Part shown: positions 33,142-44,690 of the stretch, piece after piece
Numbering within the stretch: the stretch's first letter is position 1
Layout: every line of letters begins with the position of its first letter
Origin: Kappaphycus alvarezii
Taxonomy: Eukaryota; Rhodophyta; Florideophyceae; Gigartinales; Solieriaceae
Assembly: GCA_002205965.3 (NCBI GenBank)
Contig: NADL03000151.1
Span: 62,001-126,000 of the forward strand
DNA length: 64,000 bases
Reading direction: 5' to 3'
Program-made: the position numbers and the translations under genes
Notes under the pieces: generated by a model
The model's database searches: none
What the model saw: only the letters and a program-made list of their open reading frames with translations
Told to the model about the DNA's origin: nothing

Positions 33142-34054
33142 TCACATGTACTTCACTCGATACCATAGCTTAGGTCTAATAAAATCAAGATGGGGTTGTA
33201 TACACTCCTCTTCCTTGAACATTCTGAATCTTCCAGGAGTTAAATAATGTTTGCGATTTGCAAAATCATTCGGGAGATGCCGGGGATTTAGACATCTGTA
33301 AGAAAAGAGGACACAAATAATCAAGAACGAACTATTTCATGATAAGTGCGGTCCATATACAGCCCAAAAACATAGACAGACGCCTATCATGAAATGAGAA
33401 ATGACATTTGCTTTTTGGCATCCCCGGAGATACTGCGCGGCCTAAAAGATATTTTCCCTGTGTCGACTGTATTCTGTGCATTATTATGAAGGAGAGGTAG
33501 AGGTTAATATGTGGTTAGTTCCTGGGTGGATGTTCAGGAAAGTTTTTCAGTGTAGTTGGGCCTGCAGAGGGTCCCCTCGAGGGATGTGTAAAACCAATTC
33601 TGTGCATTTTTTGTATTCATAATGTCTTTCTCGGGTCATTATCACTGCCTCAGTATTATATCCCTACTTGGTCTTACGTTCTAGCGAAGTGTAAGGTGAG
33701 GCTCCCAAAGCCAATACGACACCAATCTGTGTTCTATGTCAGAGGGTATGTTTTACCCTCTAAGTAATACATTTTAATGTTCCTTGAGAAATAGGCAACT
33801 TGATTTATGACATTCAGATAGGCTTAGAACAGACAGTCAATGGTAGTTATTCCTCCATATCTTCCATCAGAATAATGAAATATAGCTTCCGAGAAATCTA
33901 GACCCGCTTTTATAAACCGTACGCTTTGGAAAAAGAACAGCACTCCCGGTAACAGTTTATCATCTTCCTCGGGAATCAATGGCCTCTTAAACCCATGGAA
34001 ACATAGACAGATGTTAATGTAGAAATGAATGATGAAATGGAGTTCATAATTCAT
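33142..34054 (-). pseudogene. Two related minus-strand ORF fragments
   Basis: Frame 33,324-33,142 reads HYLTPGRFRMFKEEECIQPH and LDFIRP. Frame 34,054-33,824 reads KLLPGVLFFFQSVRFIKAGL and DFSEAIF. The two share an LxPG.....F....FI...LDF pattern and similar upstream DNA, so they are probably copies of one sequence. The family is not recognised. Confidence 0.3.
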
Positions 34055-34369
34055 ATTGGGTCAACGAGGGAATCCATTCCCAATCTCTCTCTTCTCCCAT
34101 AGGAATCATTTTTTAGTTATAAATGAGCACACGTCTTGGTTGCATTTAGTCCTGAGGGAGAAATAATTTCAAGGTTTTTTATGGTAAGAGAAGAGATAAC
34201 TTGCGTGTATAGGACTTATATTTTAGCAATAAGGGAGCGGTCACTAACGGAAACAGCAGAAGAACAAAGACTAGTAGCGATGCTCGTGTTGAGCGGTAGA
34301 GCGTGTCAATAGGAAACAGATCGTCTTCTAAAATATTTTTCCTGTATAGTGAAATCAACACTTGCCCTT

Positions 34370-34580
34370 TCCTTCTTTAAACCAATCCTTCTATCTCTTT
34401 TCAAAAAAAATCTGATTTTTTTTATCATTGCAAACTCATTGTATGACTCCTTTTTCTAATTTATGTCTGATGATTTGGTCCTTTCTCGAAAATAAATATT
34501 TCGACTCTTGATCCGCTTCAGCCTGAAAATTCTGTTCCCATAATTCATCAAGCAGATATTATATTTTGAACGGAGTGCAT
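34370..34580 (+). repeat. Repeat family F, copy F4 (5' part only)
   Basis: AATATTTCGACTCTTGATCC followed by GCTTCAGCCTGAAAATTCTG and CATCAAGCAGAT matches 43,520-43,590 in F6 and 55,785-55,855 in F9, where the same string lies upstream of the ORF. The coding and 3' parts are absent. Confidence 0.5.
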
Positions 34581-34589
34581 GCTAGTTAA

Positions 34590-35200
34590 AAGCCGCAGCA
34601 ATCCCTCGAGTTTTTTATTCCACCCAATTCTGTGAAAGTTTTAGAAGACATGTAAAGCTGCAGATAGCAAAAGCTAGTGTACCAGACCATCTTCCTCTTA
34701 TGAGGACAAAAATTTGGGATACTTTTTTAAACAAAAACATTTTTCCGTTTTCTGCTGAACTATAATTTCAAAATTAAAAAAAAGCTCGATCAAATCAAAC
34801 TTTTCATTAACTTTAGCGCTGGTCAGGGTACAAACTTCTTAATTCCTAATCGATCAACTTCGATTTTGTAGACAATTTGCCACATTTTACCCTTTAATTA
34901 CCCGCAGGTGAACGGTTAAGCCGAATTAGTGTACAGTTTAAACTAATTAGCACCTTTTTACTACCCTATAAGTATTTTTTGGGTATTATGTTCGGTAAAT
35001 ATTTACGGGGCCTGAAAAAAAATTATATTCACTCTATATCATTTTATGATAAAGAGGTATAGCCTCATTTGAGGACAAAGTGTGCAACATATTAGGACAT
35101 TACTATCGCGTATAGACAAAAGAGCTACGTTAATGGTAGAGCTCGGAGATCGACCCATGAATTTCACCATATAATTCAAAGGTAGCCCCGATATAACGTA
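34590..35200. other. AT-rich spacer with two CCTCATATGAGG-like palindromes
   Basis: TCCTCTTATGAGGA at 34,693-34,706 and CCTCATTTGAGG at 35,063-35,074 resemble the perfect palindromes at 45,349, 45,371 and 45,738. No gene is seen. The 5' LTR of Copia-3 should lie here, but I could not define it. Confidence 0.4.
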
Positions 35201-35207
35201 GAAAAAA

Positions 35208-36032
35208 TTGAAGCACAGGCACTCAATAGTAAAAATGGAAGCTAGGATACGGATACATGCCCAGTTGACAAGGCTATTATATGATGGTAAGCACATGCAG
35301 GACTATATCGGAAGCTTTGAGTATCTATTCAGCCGTCTCTCTGGTGTGAATTGCAGTGTGCATGAAGATATGCAAGTCACTACGATCTTTTCGTAATTTG
35401 GAATAAGAGAAAGTAGCTATCTGGGAAAGCCATTGTTTCACGATGACGTCTTTGTTACGTCAAGAATAAGGGTGGCACAAGTACTATGAAAAGGTTTTAA
35501 AGCTACCTAGTTGAACTGAGAGCAAACTTAAGTTCTTCATGTTCAACAGCGTACCAAAAGCACTGGACCAAAACATGAAAAATGTGCTATCATTGTGACC
35601 GAATCGGTCATAATGCAAAATTATGTTGCTCTAGTGTGTCTTTTCAGCCTCGGAATGAGAAATCTAGCAACAACAACGGGACAGGGAGTCTCGCGACAAT
35701 AATCATGACGATGTACAGAGTTGGCAACAAGCGAAATAAAGTATACACTTTAGACTCTAAAACATTGGACCACATGGCGCTCGGAAAAGAATTCGTATTA
35801 GAGTTTCACCATCTAAGCCAGTTTTTTCAGAAATGATTCAATTGTGAACGCATTCCACCCTGGAAAAGTCAACCAAGAAGTTTTTCTGAGAATTAGAAGC
35901 TCAACTTACAAAAGAGAGATTATTTTAGATGGGGTACTGTTTGCTCCTCAACTACACGTATGTTTGATATCTTTAGCTGCACAGTGTCCTGAGGGCTATT
36001 ACATTACATTTAATGGAACAATAGTACAATAA
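35208..36032 (+). pseudogene. Copia-3 gag and protease remnants
   Basis: Frame 35,208-35,396 (LTRLLYDGKHMQDYIGSFEY, LFSRLSGVN) resembles the copia gag domain 'y..gdv..yi..~~~l...L'. The zinc knuckle CYHCDRIGHNAKLC at 35,585-35,629 has exact CX2CX4HX4C spacing. VYTLDSKTLDHMA near 35,753 matches the copia protease and zinc-adjacent motif (LDSGAT.HM) with SG changed to SK. The last frame, to 36,032, reads IILDGVLFAPQLHVCLISLA, like 'l..VLyvP.l..NLlSv' that precedes copia integrase. Confidence 0.75.
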
Positions 36033-37257
36033 CTCGGAGTGGAACTTTATAACCGCAGCGTAGACTGCATAGGGTCTTTTATGTCTTGAATGGTCTCATA
36101 AGTAACATCAATAACCCAATGGCAAGTTTCGCGGCACAATCCAAAATGATTGTGAAAAACAAAGGGGCACTTTGAATCGAAAAATTAGGATAGACACGAA
36201 GGCAGAATTAAGAAGTTTGCTCAGAAAAGGGCTGTGATTGGCTTTGATTTGAAGAATCCAAGTCAGAACAATTCCCAATATGGGGCAAACGGAAAAAGCA
36301 TTAAATTGCATGATAACCATAGTATTACCCAGAATTAAAATAAATTTCTGCGAGAACGAAAAGAACTTTAATTGAAGCAGCCAGATTTATGCTGTTTAAT
36401 GCAAGCATGACGAATGAGTTATGTGCATAGTTAGTCGCACACTCGGCTGACATATGAAACATTTTTCTATAAAGCGATGGAAATGACATCCTATTAAGTA
36501 CTAAGAGGACGGAAAAAGACAGTTGATTGCTTTAAAATCTTTGGTAGCACTGAATAGCATCATTTTGAGAGGAAAAACAGGAACAAAGCATGCCAAATGT
36601 AGGGCCTGGCTCCCTTGGCGGAATGGCACGTGGCCTCTGTCGCAAATTTGGGACATTGATCCAAGTAGCACATGACGGTACGTACTTTGGCGCAAAGTCG
36701 CCACGGATGGTTTTGAGAAACCTTTAATTTTGTTATTTATTTGGAACTCATGGATTTGGTCCAACGACTACCGTATTTTATGGCTGCATTGTATGCATGG
36801 GTGCTGATAGCACTGTATGGCACTGTACACTATAAAGGCACGATCCGCACCCTGTGCCCCGGCATGACTTACCGTGGCTCACCTTTCCAGCTCGATGCAC
36901 ACGCCACTGACTACTCTATTTCCTGTATTTTAACTGTATTTCTGACATAACCGTTAACTCTAGGAGTAGGATAGTCTAACTTAGCTAACCTATATATCAC
37001 TTGGCACTTTTGCCACTCGACGAGTAAACGGGCAACCAACTGCCTACGCTGGGATATCCCCCATACCTGCAACTATTCGGAGCTGCCACCGTTTTGCAAC
37101 CTGGGCAAAAGAGCCCCATAGTAATCATCGTTACTCAGGTAAACCCGTGGTCGGTTTCCTGATTTAGGTGATTTTTTTGTTGGTTCACCCAACCCAAAAC
37201 TAGCGTTCAACGCTACAGAAGTGCCAGCACATTCTAGCGAGTTCTAAACTCAAACTC

Positions 37258-37375
37258 TGGGTTCTGAACCCACAAGCTCTACCAACCTACCAAGAAAGTG
37301 GGATTCGAACACCCAAGTGGCTTTACTAGCCTTCAGCTGGTATTTCATTACACCAACAACAGTGAGAATAGACTC
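37258..37375 (-). repeat. tRNA-related sequence (possible SINE head)
   Basis: On the minus strand two tRNA-like modules stand in tandem. The first ends GTGTTCGAATCCCAC, close to the Pol III B box GGTTCGANTCC. The second reads TAGGTTGGTAGAGC (A-box-like), then TGGGTTCAGAACCCA, a 4-bp stem with a 7-base loop TTCAGAA whose central triplet would be CAG. The T arm is poor. It is not a functional tRNA gene. A tRNA-derived SINE fits, with no A-tail seen. Confidence 0.4.
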
Positions 37376-37839
37376 CGTTAGCTGTTATGATAGCAACATA
37401 GAAAACAATTTGGCTTGCAGATAAGTAGGGAACGGAAATTTCACAACCTGTACGAATTTGGAGAATCAGTACCCCAGTGTAACGATTATGCGTATAAGTT
37501 AACTCAAATATCCTGACAGTATCCCTCCAGTAATCTGTACCAAGTATTTACACTGTAAGAAGACATCACTTCCACTTGTGCACTGTACCCACGCATTATT
37601 TTAAACAAAGAGAATACCTCTTTGTACCAAGCTAATTACGTGGATACATCGTGGCTATCTCGCGTAGTTCTCAAAAAAATTCGGACCCCACAAATCACGC
37701 CTGTTGGCTGTGGACCCTGTGCTGTCACTGAAAACCAAAAGTGCAAGGGAGCATGGGCTGTTTTGGAGGGTGCCGTTTGGAAAGCGCATATGCGCCTCAT
37801 CTCAAACTCAACGTGAAACGGGCTTCTGATTGGCTACTG

Positions 37840-38340
37840 CAACTGCTCATATGCAACGTGGTGCGTACAAGTGTTGTGGCTCGAGTGGGTTGTTCTGGCG
37901 TACACGTGTGTAGCAAGTACATATGGCTATGCTGTACAGTACGGCTGTGCAGTACAGAGTGGACAGGTATGTTCGTGGACATACAGTACAGGTTGATGGG
38001 TGTTGATGCACTATGGTGATGGTCAGGTACAGTGGTGTCGGTTACAGTAGTTGCGTGTATACATGTCGTTGCATGTGTAAGAGTTGTGTTGTGAATTTGG
38101 GGACGTGTAGTGATTGTGTGGTTACGTGCAGTTGATGAGTTAGTGCATACGCATGATGACGTGATGTAGTGTTGTGCACTGCTGTGCACTGTTAGTTGTA
38201 AGCTGGCATAAATTTGTGCAGTGTTACTATGTCATGTCTTGTGATGATTGGTAGTATTGAGTGTCCCGCTCAGATGCCTAGGGTTTAGTTAGAGTAAGAG
38301 TTGAGTGCGAGTGTGGCGAAATAGTTCTATATAAGTTGCG
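37840..38340. other. GT-rich strand-asymmetric block
   Basis: About 500 bases in which the plus strand is dominated by G and T with few C, with many TGTG, GTTG and GTGCA motifs and a few TACAGTA units. No gene is credible; the 130-codon minus frame is low-complexity (TTT/HTH repeats). Confidence 0.5.
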
Positions 38341-39089
38341 ACCTGAGCACCTCCAAGTAAAATCTGGCCAGAGCTGGCGAACTTCCTTTCATTCCCCCAA
38401 CTTTCCTTATCCAACCTTCCCTTTCAGCTTCAACGTCTATCAATGCCGCCCTGCCAAATGGGCCAATTTACCTTTGCATTGATGTATATTTCTGTCTTTA
38501 TCACTGCTATCTGCTACATGATCCTTCAGATACTCGCAGTTTGATACCTCTAAGGTCGACTTTTATAGGATACCTTTGAATTCAGTACCGTTTGCTTTCA
38601 ATTTATCTCTGCTGGTGTTGAGTAATTCTTCTGTATATCTCCTAGTCTGATGGTTCGGTCTGTGTACCGGGAGAATCAACCAAGAGTTCAACCATCGACT
38701 ACTTTTTGTGCGCGCAACAACCCGCACCCAGAGAGGAATGTTGTGGCAAGGCCATAACTTCGACCTTTCGTAAAGAGCAACAGGATGTTATATCTAAAGA
38801 TGGATCGGAGTAGATCATCTTTGAGGGCTTCCAATCGGACCAAATCGATGACAAAATGCAGACGTATGATCCACTACCAGATACGATAGATGATGGGGGT
38901 AATGAGGACCATCAAAATGATGATGGCGAATATGGAGGTAATGATCATATCATCTCGACAACTTTGCATCCTAGCAGTTGATATGATAAAAGGGCATAAA
39001 TTAAGATGTCCAAGTTGCCTTTTCGGAGCTGAGTTCGTAGAAAACGTCACATATTTTCCCAGAGGTGCAGTGACGGGTCTAATAATCGA

Positions 39090-40017
39090 AGAAATTTCCA
39101 CAGAGGATGCAGTTGACGGAAGGGAGGCTAGACAGTGGCAGAAAGGGATAAATTCAGAGATTGAATCAATAACCAAGCACGAAATATGGGAAGAAACTAA
39201 GCTGGCGGATGGAATGAAATCGATTTCTGTAAAGATCATGATGAAGCGCAATTTGAAAGTTTAAGTTGCGCTCTACAAGTCACGTCTAGTTGCTCTTTGA
39301 TGTCAACAAGGTTATGTTAAAGACACGTGAGCACCAGTCATAGACTTGAATTCAGTACGCACAGCTCTTGCTGTAGCATTTAAAATGGGATATAACATAC
39401 ATCAGGTGGACGTAAAAACAGAAGTTTCAAATGGAGAAATAGTTTATGATGTCTGCGTTTTAAGTCCTACTGGCACAAGAATTACCGTCTAAAAAGGCCA
39501 AGCTTTGATATTAAGGAGGTCTATGGCTTTTAAAGAAATCTTCTCGATTGTGGTATTAAAATTGAAAGATTGACTGCAAAAAATGGGTTCAAGCAGCTAA
39601 AAGCAGAGCAGTGTATGTTTTGGATATAAAATATGTATATCCTTCTGTATGTGGACGATATCATTTCTATCACTTCTTCTATCCAGGACATGTGCTGTTC
39701 AAATAAAGATATATTAAAGCAGTTTGATATGACGACCCTCGTGGAACTTTGTGAATCCTTGGGCGTGATATTTTTCTGGGATCCAGAGGGGGCATAGTTG
39801 TCGCAATCAAACTACGTAATGCGTGTATTAGAGATGTTTAGGGTGATTAATTGCAAGTTTGTGAGAACGTGTGATGTTTTGGAGTGCCATAATATGTCAA
39901 AGGTTTCAGGACCACTGAATCAAACTCAATGGAAGTACCTAGTAGGTGCTGTTCTTTATCTATCAACAAGGACGAGATCTTACATATCAGCATCTCTTAA
40001 TATGCTCTGTCTTTAAT
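39090..40017 (+). pseudogene. Copia-3 reverse transcriptase remnant
   Basis: EISTEDAVDGREARQWQKGI then NSEIESITKHEIWEETKLAD follows the copia RT opening (AL.g.da..W..A...Ei.sl..n.tW.lv.lp). GYNIHQVDVKTEVSNGEI matches H.mDVKtAFLnG. The active site YVDD lies at 39,648-39,659 in YILLYVDDIISI. Downstream, LSQSNYVMRVLEMFRVINCK and NQTQWKYLVGAVLYLSTRTR match the copia thumb and connection (Y...Lm YL...TRPDI). Stops separate the blocks. Confidence 0.88.
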
Positions 40018-40079
40018 ATTATAGGCCTCAGAGGAAGGATGTGATTGCAGCAAAGGCAGTGACAATTAACATAACAAGG

Positions 40080-40590
40080 ACTTGGTATCATTTAATGAGA
40101 ATCCGTATGAATGATGATACCATCAAATGCTATTCGAGTAATGATTGTACTGGAGATGTAGCGGATAGCAAAATCTACAACCGGATTAATAATTACTATT
40201 TACGGAAATAGCGTTTTATGGTATATTATAAAGCATTAATGCGTAGCTCTGCCTCCATAGAAGCAGAAAAAATACTTACTTGTGAGGCATTAAAGACAAT
40301 AATCTAAATGCGTTGGTTATTAAAATAACTTGAATGAATCTATTTAAGTACGATTGAGCTGAATGCTGATAATACAGTGATACTAAATGAAGATAATCAG
40401 GTTGTTATTCTATAGGACACGAAATGCATTCAAAATGCTAAACATGTGTCCATAGGGATCAATTTCGTTAAAGAAACAGTCCAACGAGGTACAATTCTGA
40501 TCAATTACTGCCGAACAGAGAATTCAATCGCTGACCTCCTCACAAAACTACTAATGTGCGTTAAGTTTGAGCAGCCACGGGACGCAATGT
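40080..40590 (+). pseudogene. Copia-3 RNase H remnant
   Basis: Readable pieces: YSSNDCTGDVADSK (D.d.AGD), SSASIEAEKILTCEALKTII (SSAEAEy.A...a.~E) and LNEDNQVVI (DN..ai), then AKHVSIGINFVKETVQRGTI (kH id....~r) and ENSIADLLTKLL (adilTK.L). All copia RNase H signature blocks are present in order, each damaged. Confidence 0.82.
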
Positions 40591-41149
40591 AAATTAGTTC
40601 ACTCAAAGATGAGTAGGGCAAGAGAGGTGATGAAATATACATTTAAAATGTTGCAAATATGAAATTGTGTAGAATTTTTGTTTTTGAAAGAGTTTGCACA
40701 TATTTAATTCTATGACTGACTACAAATCTGCTCGAGATGTCTATATTTCTCTTCACGGTATGATTTTACGGACTTTGTTTTGATTAACTGCGCTTTGTAA
40801 CTCACACAAAACTATATCGTATCAATGCACTGACATATGCATTTCACATACTAAAGGGATAAAAAATAGGAAGTGAACTGACTGGATGAGCAAATCACGA
40901 TAACTAGAGACGTTGCTGCAAAAAGTTGCTCTCGAAAAAAATTCAGATTGAACCTAGAGTAGATACGAAGAGCACAATTTTTGAGTGCCTCTGGAACACG
41001 TAGTTTGAAGTAATAAAAGAAGAAAAAGGTACCGAACACATAAGCAAAACATCCAAATCCCTCCAAAAAAAATTACTGTTCCACTAAACTTGCTGGATTG
41101 TTGTAATGACGCTCTTCTCCTTTTAGAAACTAGATTTAAAGCTTTTAAA

Positions 41150-41530
41150 TTAAGATCTAGAGACAGAAAGATGCACAAGGAACGTGACGCCATGCGAATA
41201 GCATTTGTGCATGTAATGAAAGAGAACATCTCCGAAACATTCGAGCAATAAGGGACAGTTCCGTTTAGGCCAATGCGATTGCAGAGGTAAAAGTGATACT
41301 TCGCAGTAGGACTGCTGCCGCAACAAAGAGTTCTCTCTTTTCAATACCTCTCTCCATTCCCGGAAATAAAGTACGGTAAATCTATTCTTTCGTACCGAGG
41401 GGAGCCATGGAGGTCCTAAAGGACTAACTTTCTTTACGGCAGAGGAGTACCTCCTCGAGTACTCTTTCAGAGGACTGCTTTTGTCATTTCCATCTGCAGT
41501 GAGGGTTTTTGGTGGCAGAAAGCACTGCAA
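41150..41530 (-). pseudogene. Unrecognised 126-codon minus-strand ORF
   Basis: It is an open frame directly downstream (minus strand) of F5. It reads GPPWLPSVRKNRFTVLYF and REWREVLKRENSLLRQQSYC. No domain is recognised and no second copy was seen in the window. It could be host sequence or chance. Confidence 0.25.
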
Positions 41531-41579
41531 AAGAAAATTCTCTTGTTACCAGCGAATTTGCTTGTTACTTTAACGAACT

Positions 41580-43060
41580 TTAATGGCTCAAAATGGCGCC
41601 AGAGGAGTAAAAACCACCAACTACCCAAGGTAAGGGTCCTTACAAGCAACTAAAGTGCTATTGTAGACGTTAACGGACGATGGAGAGGAATGGGCGTGGA
41701 AGCTGCGTGACTGCTCTGGTAACAGACTCTAAAGGTGTAGCCTCTACCACCTTGCTTCGAGGCGATGGATTTGACTGATATTTTGGTATGAATTTGACTC
41801 CCAACTTTCTTTTCATCTCATGCAGGAATTAAATTACTTAGCTTATATAGACTTTTTTACATTTAAATCTCTATAAAACCAATAGAAGCACCAGAAGAAA
41901 GTATGAAAAGACTTGATGTGGACGTAAAAATTTTGACAAATAGAATAAAACGAAACTACACGAAGCTACTCATCAAAATCTTCATCCTCTAGATCAGAAC
42001 CCAGAATTTCCCTTAACATCATTAATACCCATACATTCCCCGTACACGCCCGTGAATGGCTCATAATTGCCTAATCCTCCCGCAACGAATAATTCTCACC
42101 TAAACACGGTCCAACCAGGTCCATGGTAGGGATCAACTGCTCCAACCAGTTCATTCCTTTGCCTCTCATATGTCCCGGTTCAACATCCCCATTTACATCC
42201 ATGGACTCTTCATCTTCCTCATCCTTCTCCCGGAATCTTCCTTATATTCCTCTCCTTCCTCCTCGGACTCTTCCCCGGCCTTCTCTTCTCGCATCCAGTA
42301 GACCGGCTTAGGTACCAGCCGCCCTTCGCAACACTCCCCTACCTTACCATTCTCCTCCTCGTGGTCGCTCTCACTGATTCCTGTGCCGCGACCTCCTCCA
42401 GATAATGAGCAATCAGATCTGTTAGACCTTTCCTAGTTTGGCGACGTCCATTGGTCCCGAAGAGAATGGAAGAAAGACGATGATGGGGTGAGGGTGATGG
42501 ATTTCGGAAATGGGGCAAGAAGGGGGTAGTAGGTGCATGATGGCTGCCACGAGGGTGTGAATTGCCGATTCGTTTCTGTTGGGGAACGTGGATAAATTTA
42601 CGCGGCGCCCAAAGTGATTAGATAGAGCCGGGATGTTCAGATTGACAGGCCTGTTGAATCTAAGAATTAGGCCGAACTTGGTCTCGTATTGAAATTTAGT
42701 GAAGACCCTCTTAAAAGGGTGATTTACGGCGAGCATCATGTCTAGAATTGTTGACTATGGGAAAATATATTCATGGGAAAAAAAATTAAACACACGGAAA
42801 AGAATATAAGAATTACCACCAAAGAAGAGAAACCAGGAAAAGGAAAGAGTACAAGCAATTGTAAATTTAGTCTCGTAAAAGAAAAGGAAAGTGGAGGGAG
42901 AAACAAAAGAAAAGATAGAGACGATAGGAAAAAAACGAGTAAATTTCTGCTCGTAGAAATAATACCCCAAATTTCTCGCTTAAACCCCCCGCGTTTCTCT
43001 GAAGCACAGAACTCTGGATTGAGTCAAAAGAGGGACCAAGCGCGATTGGTGTCCAAGGTG
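41580..43060 (-). mobile_element. Repeat family F, copy F5
   Basis: Minus strand. The 5' region (about 43,060-42,770) has TACGAGACTAAATTTACAAT, like the CTTATGAATCAAAATTCACTG string of F6. The ORF part shows MHLLPPSCPISEIHHPHPII, FLPFSSGPMDVAKLGKG, TDLIAHYLEE, then in another frame CEGRLVPKPVYWMREEKAG and an acidic EESEEEGEEYKED. The C-terminal block reads VYGECMGINDV and REILGSDLEDEDFDE. These match MTNL.PS, NGP.D.D.Y, EWLAPELVY and MDILEELFGSDLED elsewhere. It is head-to-head with F6. Confidence 0.65.
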
Positions 43061-43439
43061 TCTTCAAAAAAACGGATCTTTGATCGAGGCTGGTGGAAGG
43101 TTGCGTACAAGCGTTTTGATGCAGGTCTGGAGTAAGGGGAGTCTGCGGTTGCAGTTCGCTTTGCTCATGTGATTTCCAACGTCAGCGAAATTCATTCTGT
43201 AATCAGCTTGACTAAGAGCGGTAGTTTACTAAATCTGTGAGAGTGGAGGACTCCTTTCTTTTGTCTGCTTGCACCTCTTCACCATCTCATCAAATTTCAG
43301 AGCGCCCTGTCGCGTAAGGTTGAGATACTGTCGTTATAAAACGGTCCCTTATGTATGAGATCGGTCCTCTCCTCAAGCCTCTGTCTTCTTCATCCCTGAC
43401 CTCTGATATTTCCGAACAACTATTCCTTCCAATTTCCAT

Positions 43440-44690
43440 ATAATAACAATATCATGACATTAATTTTTCCTTATGAATCAAAATTCACTGTACAACACCA
43501 TTTCCATTTTATCTCTGATAATATTTCGACTTGTGATCTGCTTCGTCCTCCGAATTCAGTCCCGATATTTTATCAAGCACATTTTAGTTATTACCTGATG
43601 GAATACAAATTCAAAGCTGTGATATTGCCTCACATTTTGATTTCGTCCAAGGACGTGAATCTTTTCGAAGACCTCACCCTGTTTAAAGTCCGAAATCGAC
43701 GTCGTTGAGGAAATCCCCCGGCCATCAACTACTCGGCCCACCCCTTTTTCGCCCACAACATGACCAATCTCTGCCCGTCCTTCACTTTCGCGAAGTCATC
43801 CCGAGGCCGCCGCCCCCTCAACGCGCTGGCCCTGATGGCCAATGGACCAACCCATTATGATTAATACTGTAGGAGAATGGAACGGGAACACATTCGAGAG
43901 TGGGTCAGCCGGCACTGCTTCGGGCAAGCAGAAGAGGCAGAGGAGGAGATAGAGAAAGAACAGGTGGTGATAGAAAAGTACTAGGTGGACCCGTGGAAGC
44001 CACTAGTGTACAACTCTGGGGGAGCTGCTGGGCATAACTGTGGAGAGCTTGGGGGAATAATCGCTATTTCTGACTTCTCTGAAAGTTTTGAGGAGGATGT
44101 TGAAGTTTGCGAGGGGAGATGAGAGGAACTAGATATGTCCGAAGCCGCTATCTATCATTCTGGGTCGTTCAATGGTATTTGCAGGGACTGTATTAGAAGT
44201 ATGGATATTTTGGAGGAATGATTTGGCTCTGATCTCGAGGACTAAGATTGTAAGTAGAAATCTATATATTTATCCTGATAGTATCTGCTGCTAGTCTTTC
44301 TCGTTCACGCGATTCTTTTTGATGCATTTCTGGTACTCAGTATGTTTGTTTGAGACTTTCGGGTTAGCCAAAAAGTACTTAATAGCTGAGCAAACTGCTT
44401 CCGCTTGTGGAGATCCAGCAAATTCGCAGACAACTTCAAGTCAAGTCCCAAGTAGTTAGGAAGTTTAGAGTCAACTTCAGACCCAAGAAGAATTTTTCTT
44501 TCCTTGGTCACAGAGAATCAGTAGTAGATCCTTCCCCTTTTAAACTCCCTTATAGCCCTCTCAACTTTAGCCCTCAACCATCACTTCCTGGTCCCAACTA
44601 TACACTGTAGTACCTTTGCCGCTTGCAACACCTCCTTCTTGGGGTAATTGGTTCTGAGTATTTCTTCTACCGAGGATTTATCCATATCAG
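43440..44690 (+). mobile_element. Repeat family F, copy F6 (best preserved)
   Basis: The 5' part is AT-rich with CATTTCCATTTTATCTCTG. The ORF starts at 43,759: MTNLCPSFTFAKSSRGRRPL then NALALMANGPTHYD, a stop, YCRRMEREHIREWVSRHCF, an EEAEEEIEKE run, PWKPLVYNSGGAA, and ends with SEAAIYHSGSFNGICRDCIR and SMDILEE (stop) FGSDLED. The 3' part has AGACAACTTCAAG and GAAGTTTAGAGTCAACTTC, and ends ATCCATATCAG at 44,690. The product would be a roughly 200-residue acidic protein without signal peptide; function unknown. Minus-strand frames here (for example EILRTNYPKKEVLQAAKVL) are antisense to the 3' part. Confidence 0.7.

Larger units (their letters stand above)
36360..38860. other. Non-copia interruption within Copia-3
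   Basis: No integrase motif is readable. The section holds anonymous frames, a tRNA-like segment (37,258-37,375) and a GT-rich block (37,840-38,340). A sequence starting TGTTGGCTGTGGACCC at about 37,700 has the style of a fungal LTR start, so a nested LTR insertion is possible, but a second LTR was not found. Confidence 0.4.
35208..40590 (+). mobile_element. Copia-3, LTR retrotransposon of a different copia clade, interrupted
   Basis: Gag, zinc knu­ckle and protease-like remains (35,208-36,032) and RT plus RNase H remains (39,090-40,590) lie in the right order on the plus strand. About 2.5 kb between them (36,360-38,860) does not look like copia sequence and holds a tRNA-like repeat and a GT-rich stretch, so integrase was lost or replaced. 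Motifs are of the standard copia type (CYHCDRIGH, YVDD), unlike Copia-1 and Copia-2. LTRs were not identified. Confidence 0.75.

Noticed and set aside
37258-37375. Functional tRNA gene
   Set aside because: The acceptor stem and T arm do not fold properly; only box-like parts are present.
37797-38189. 130-codon minus-strand ORF
   Set aside because: Thr/His/Ser low complexity caused by the GT-rich block.
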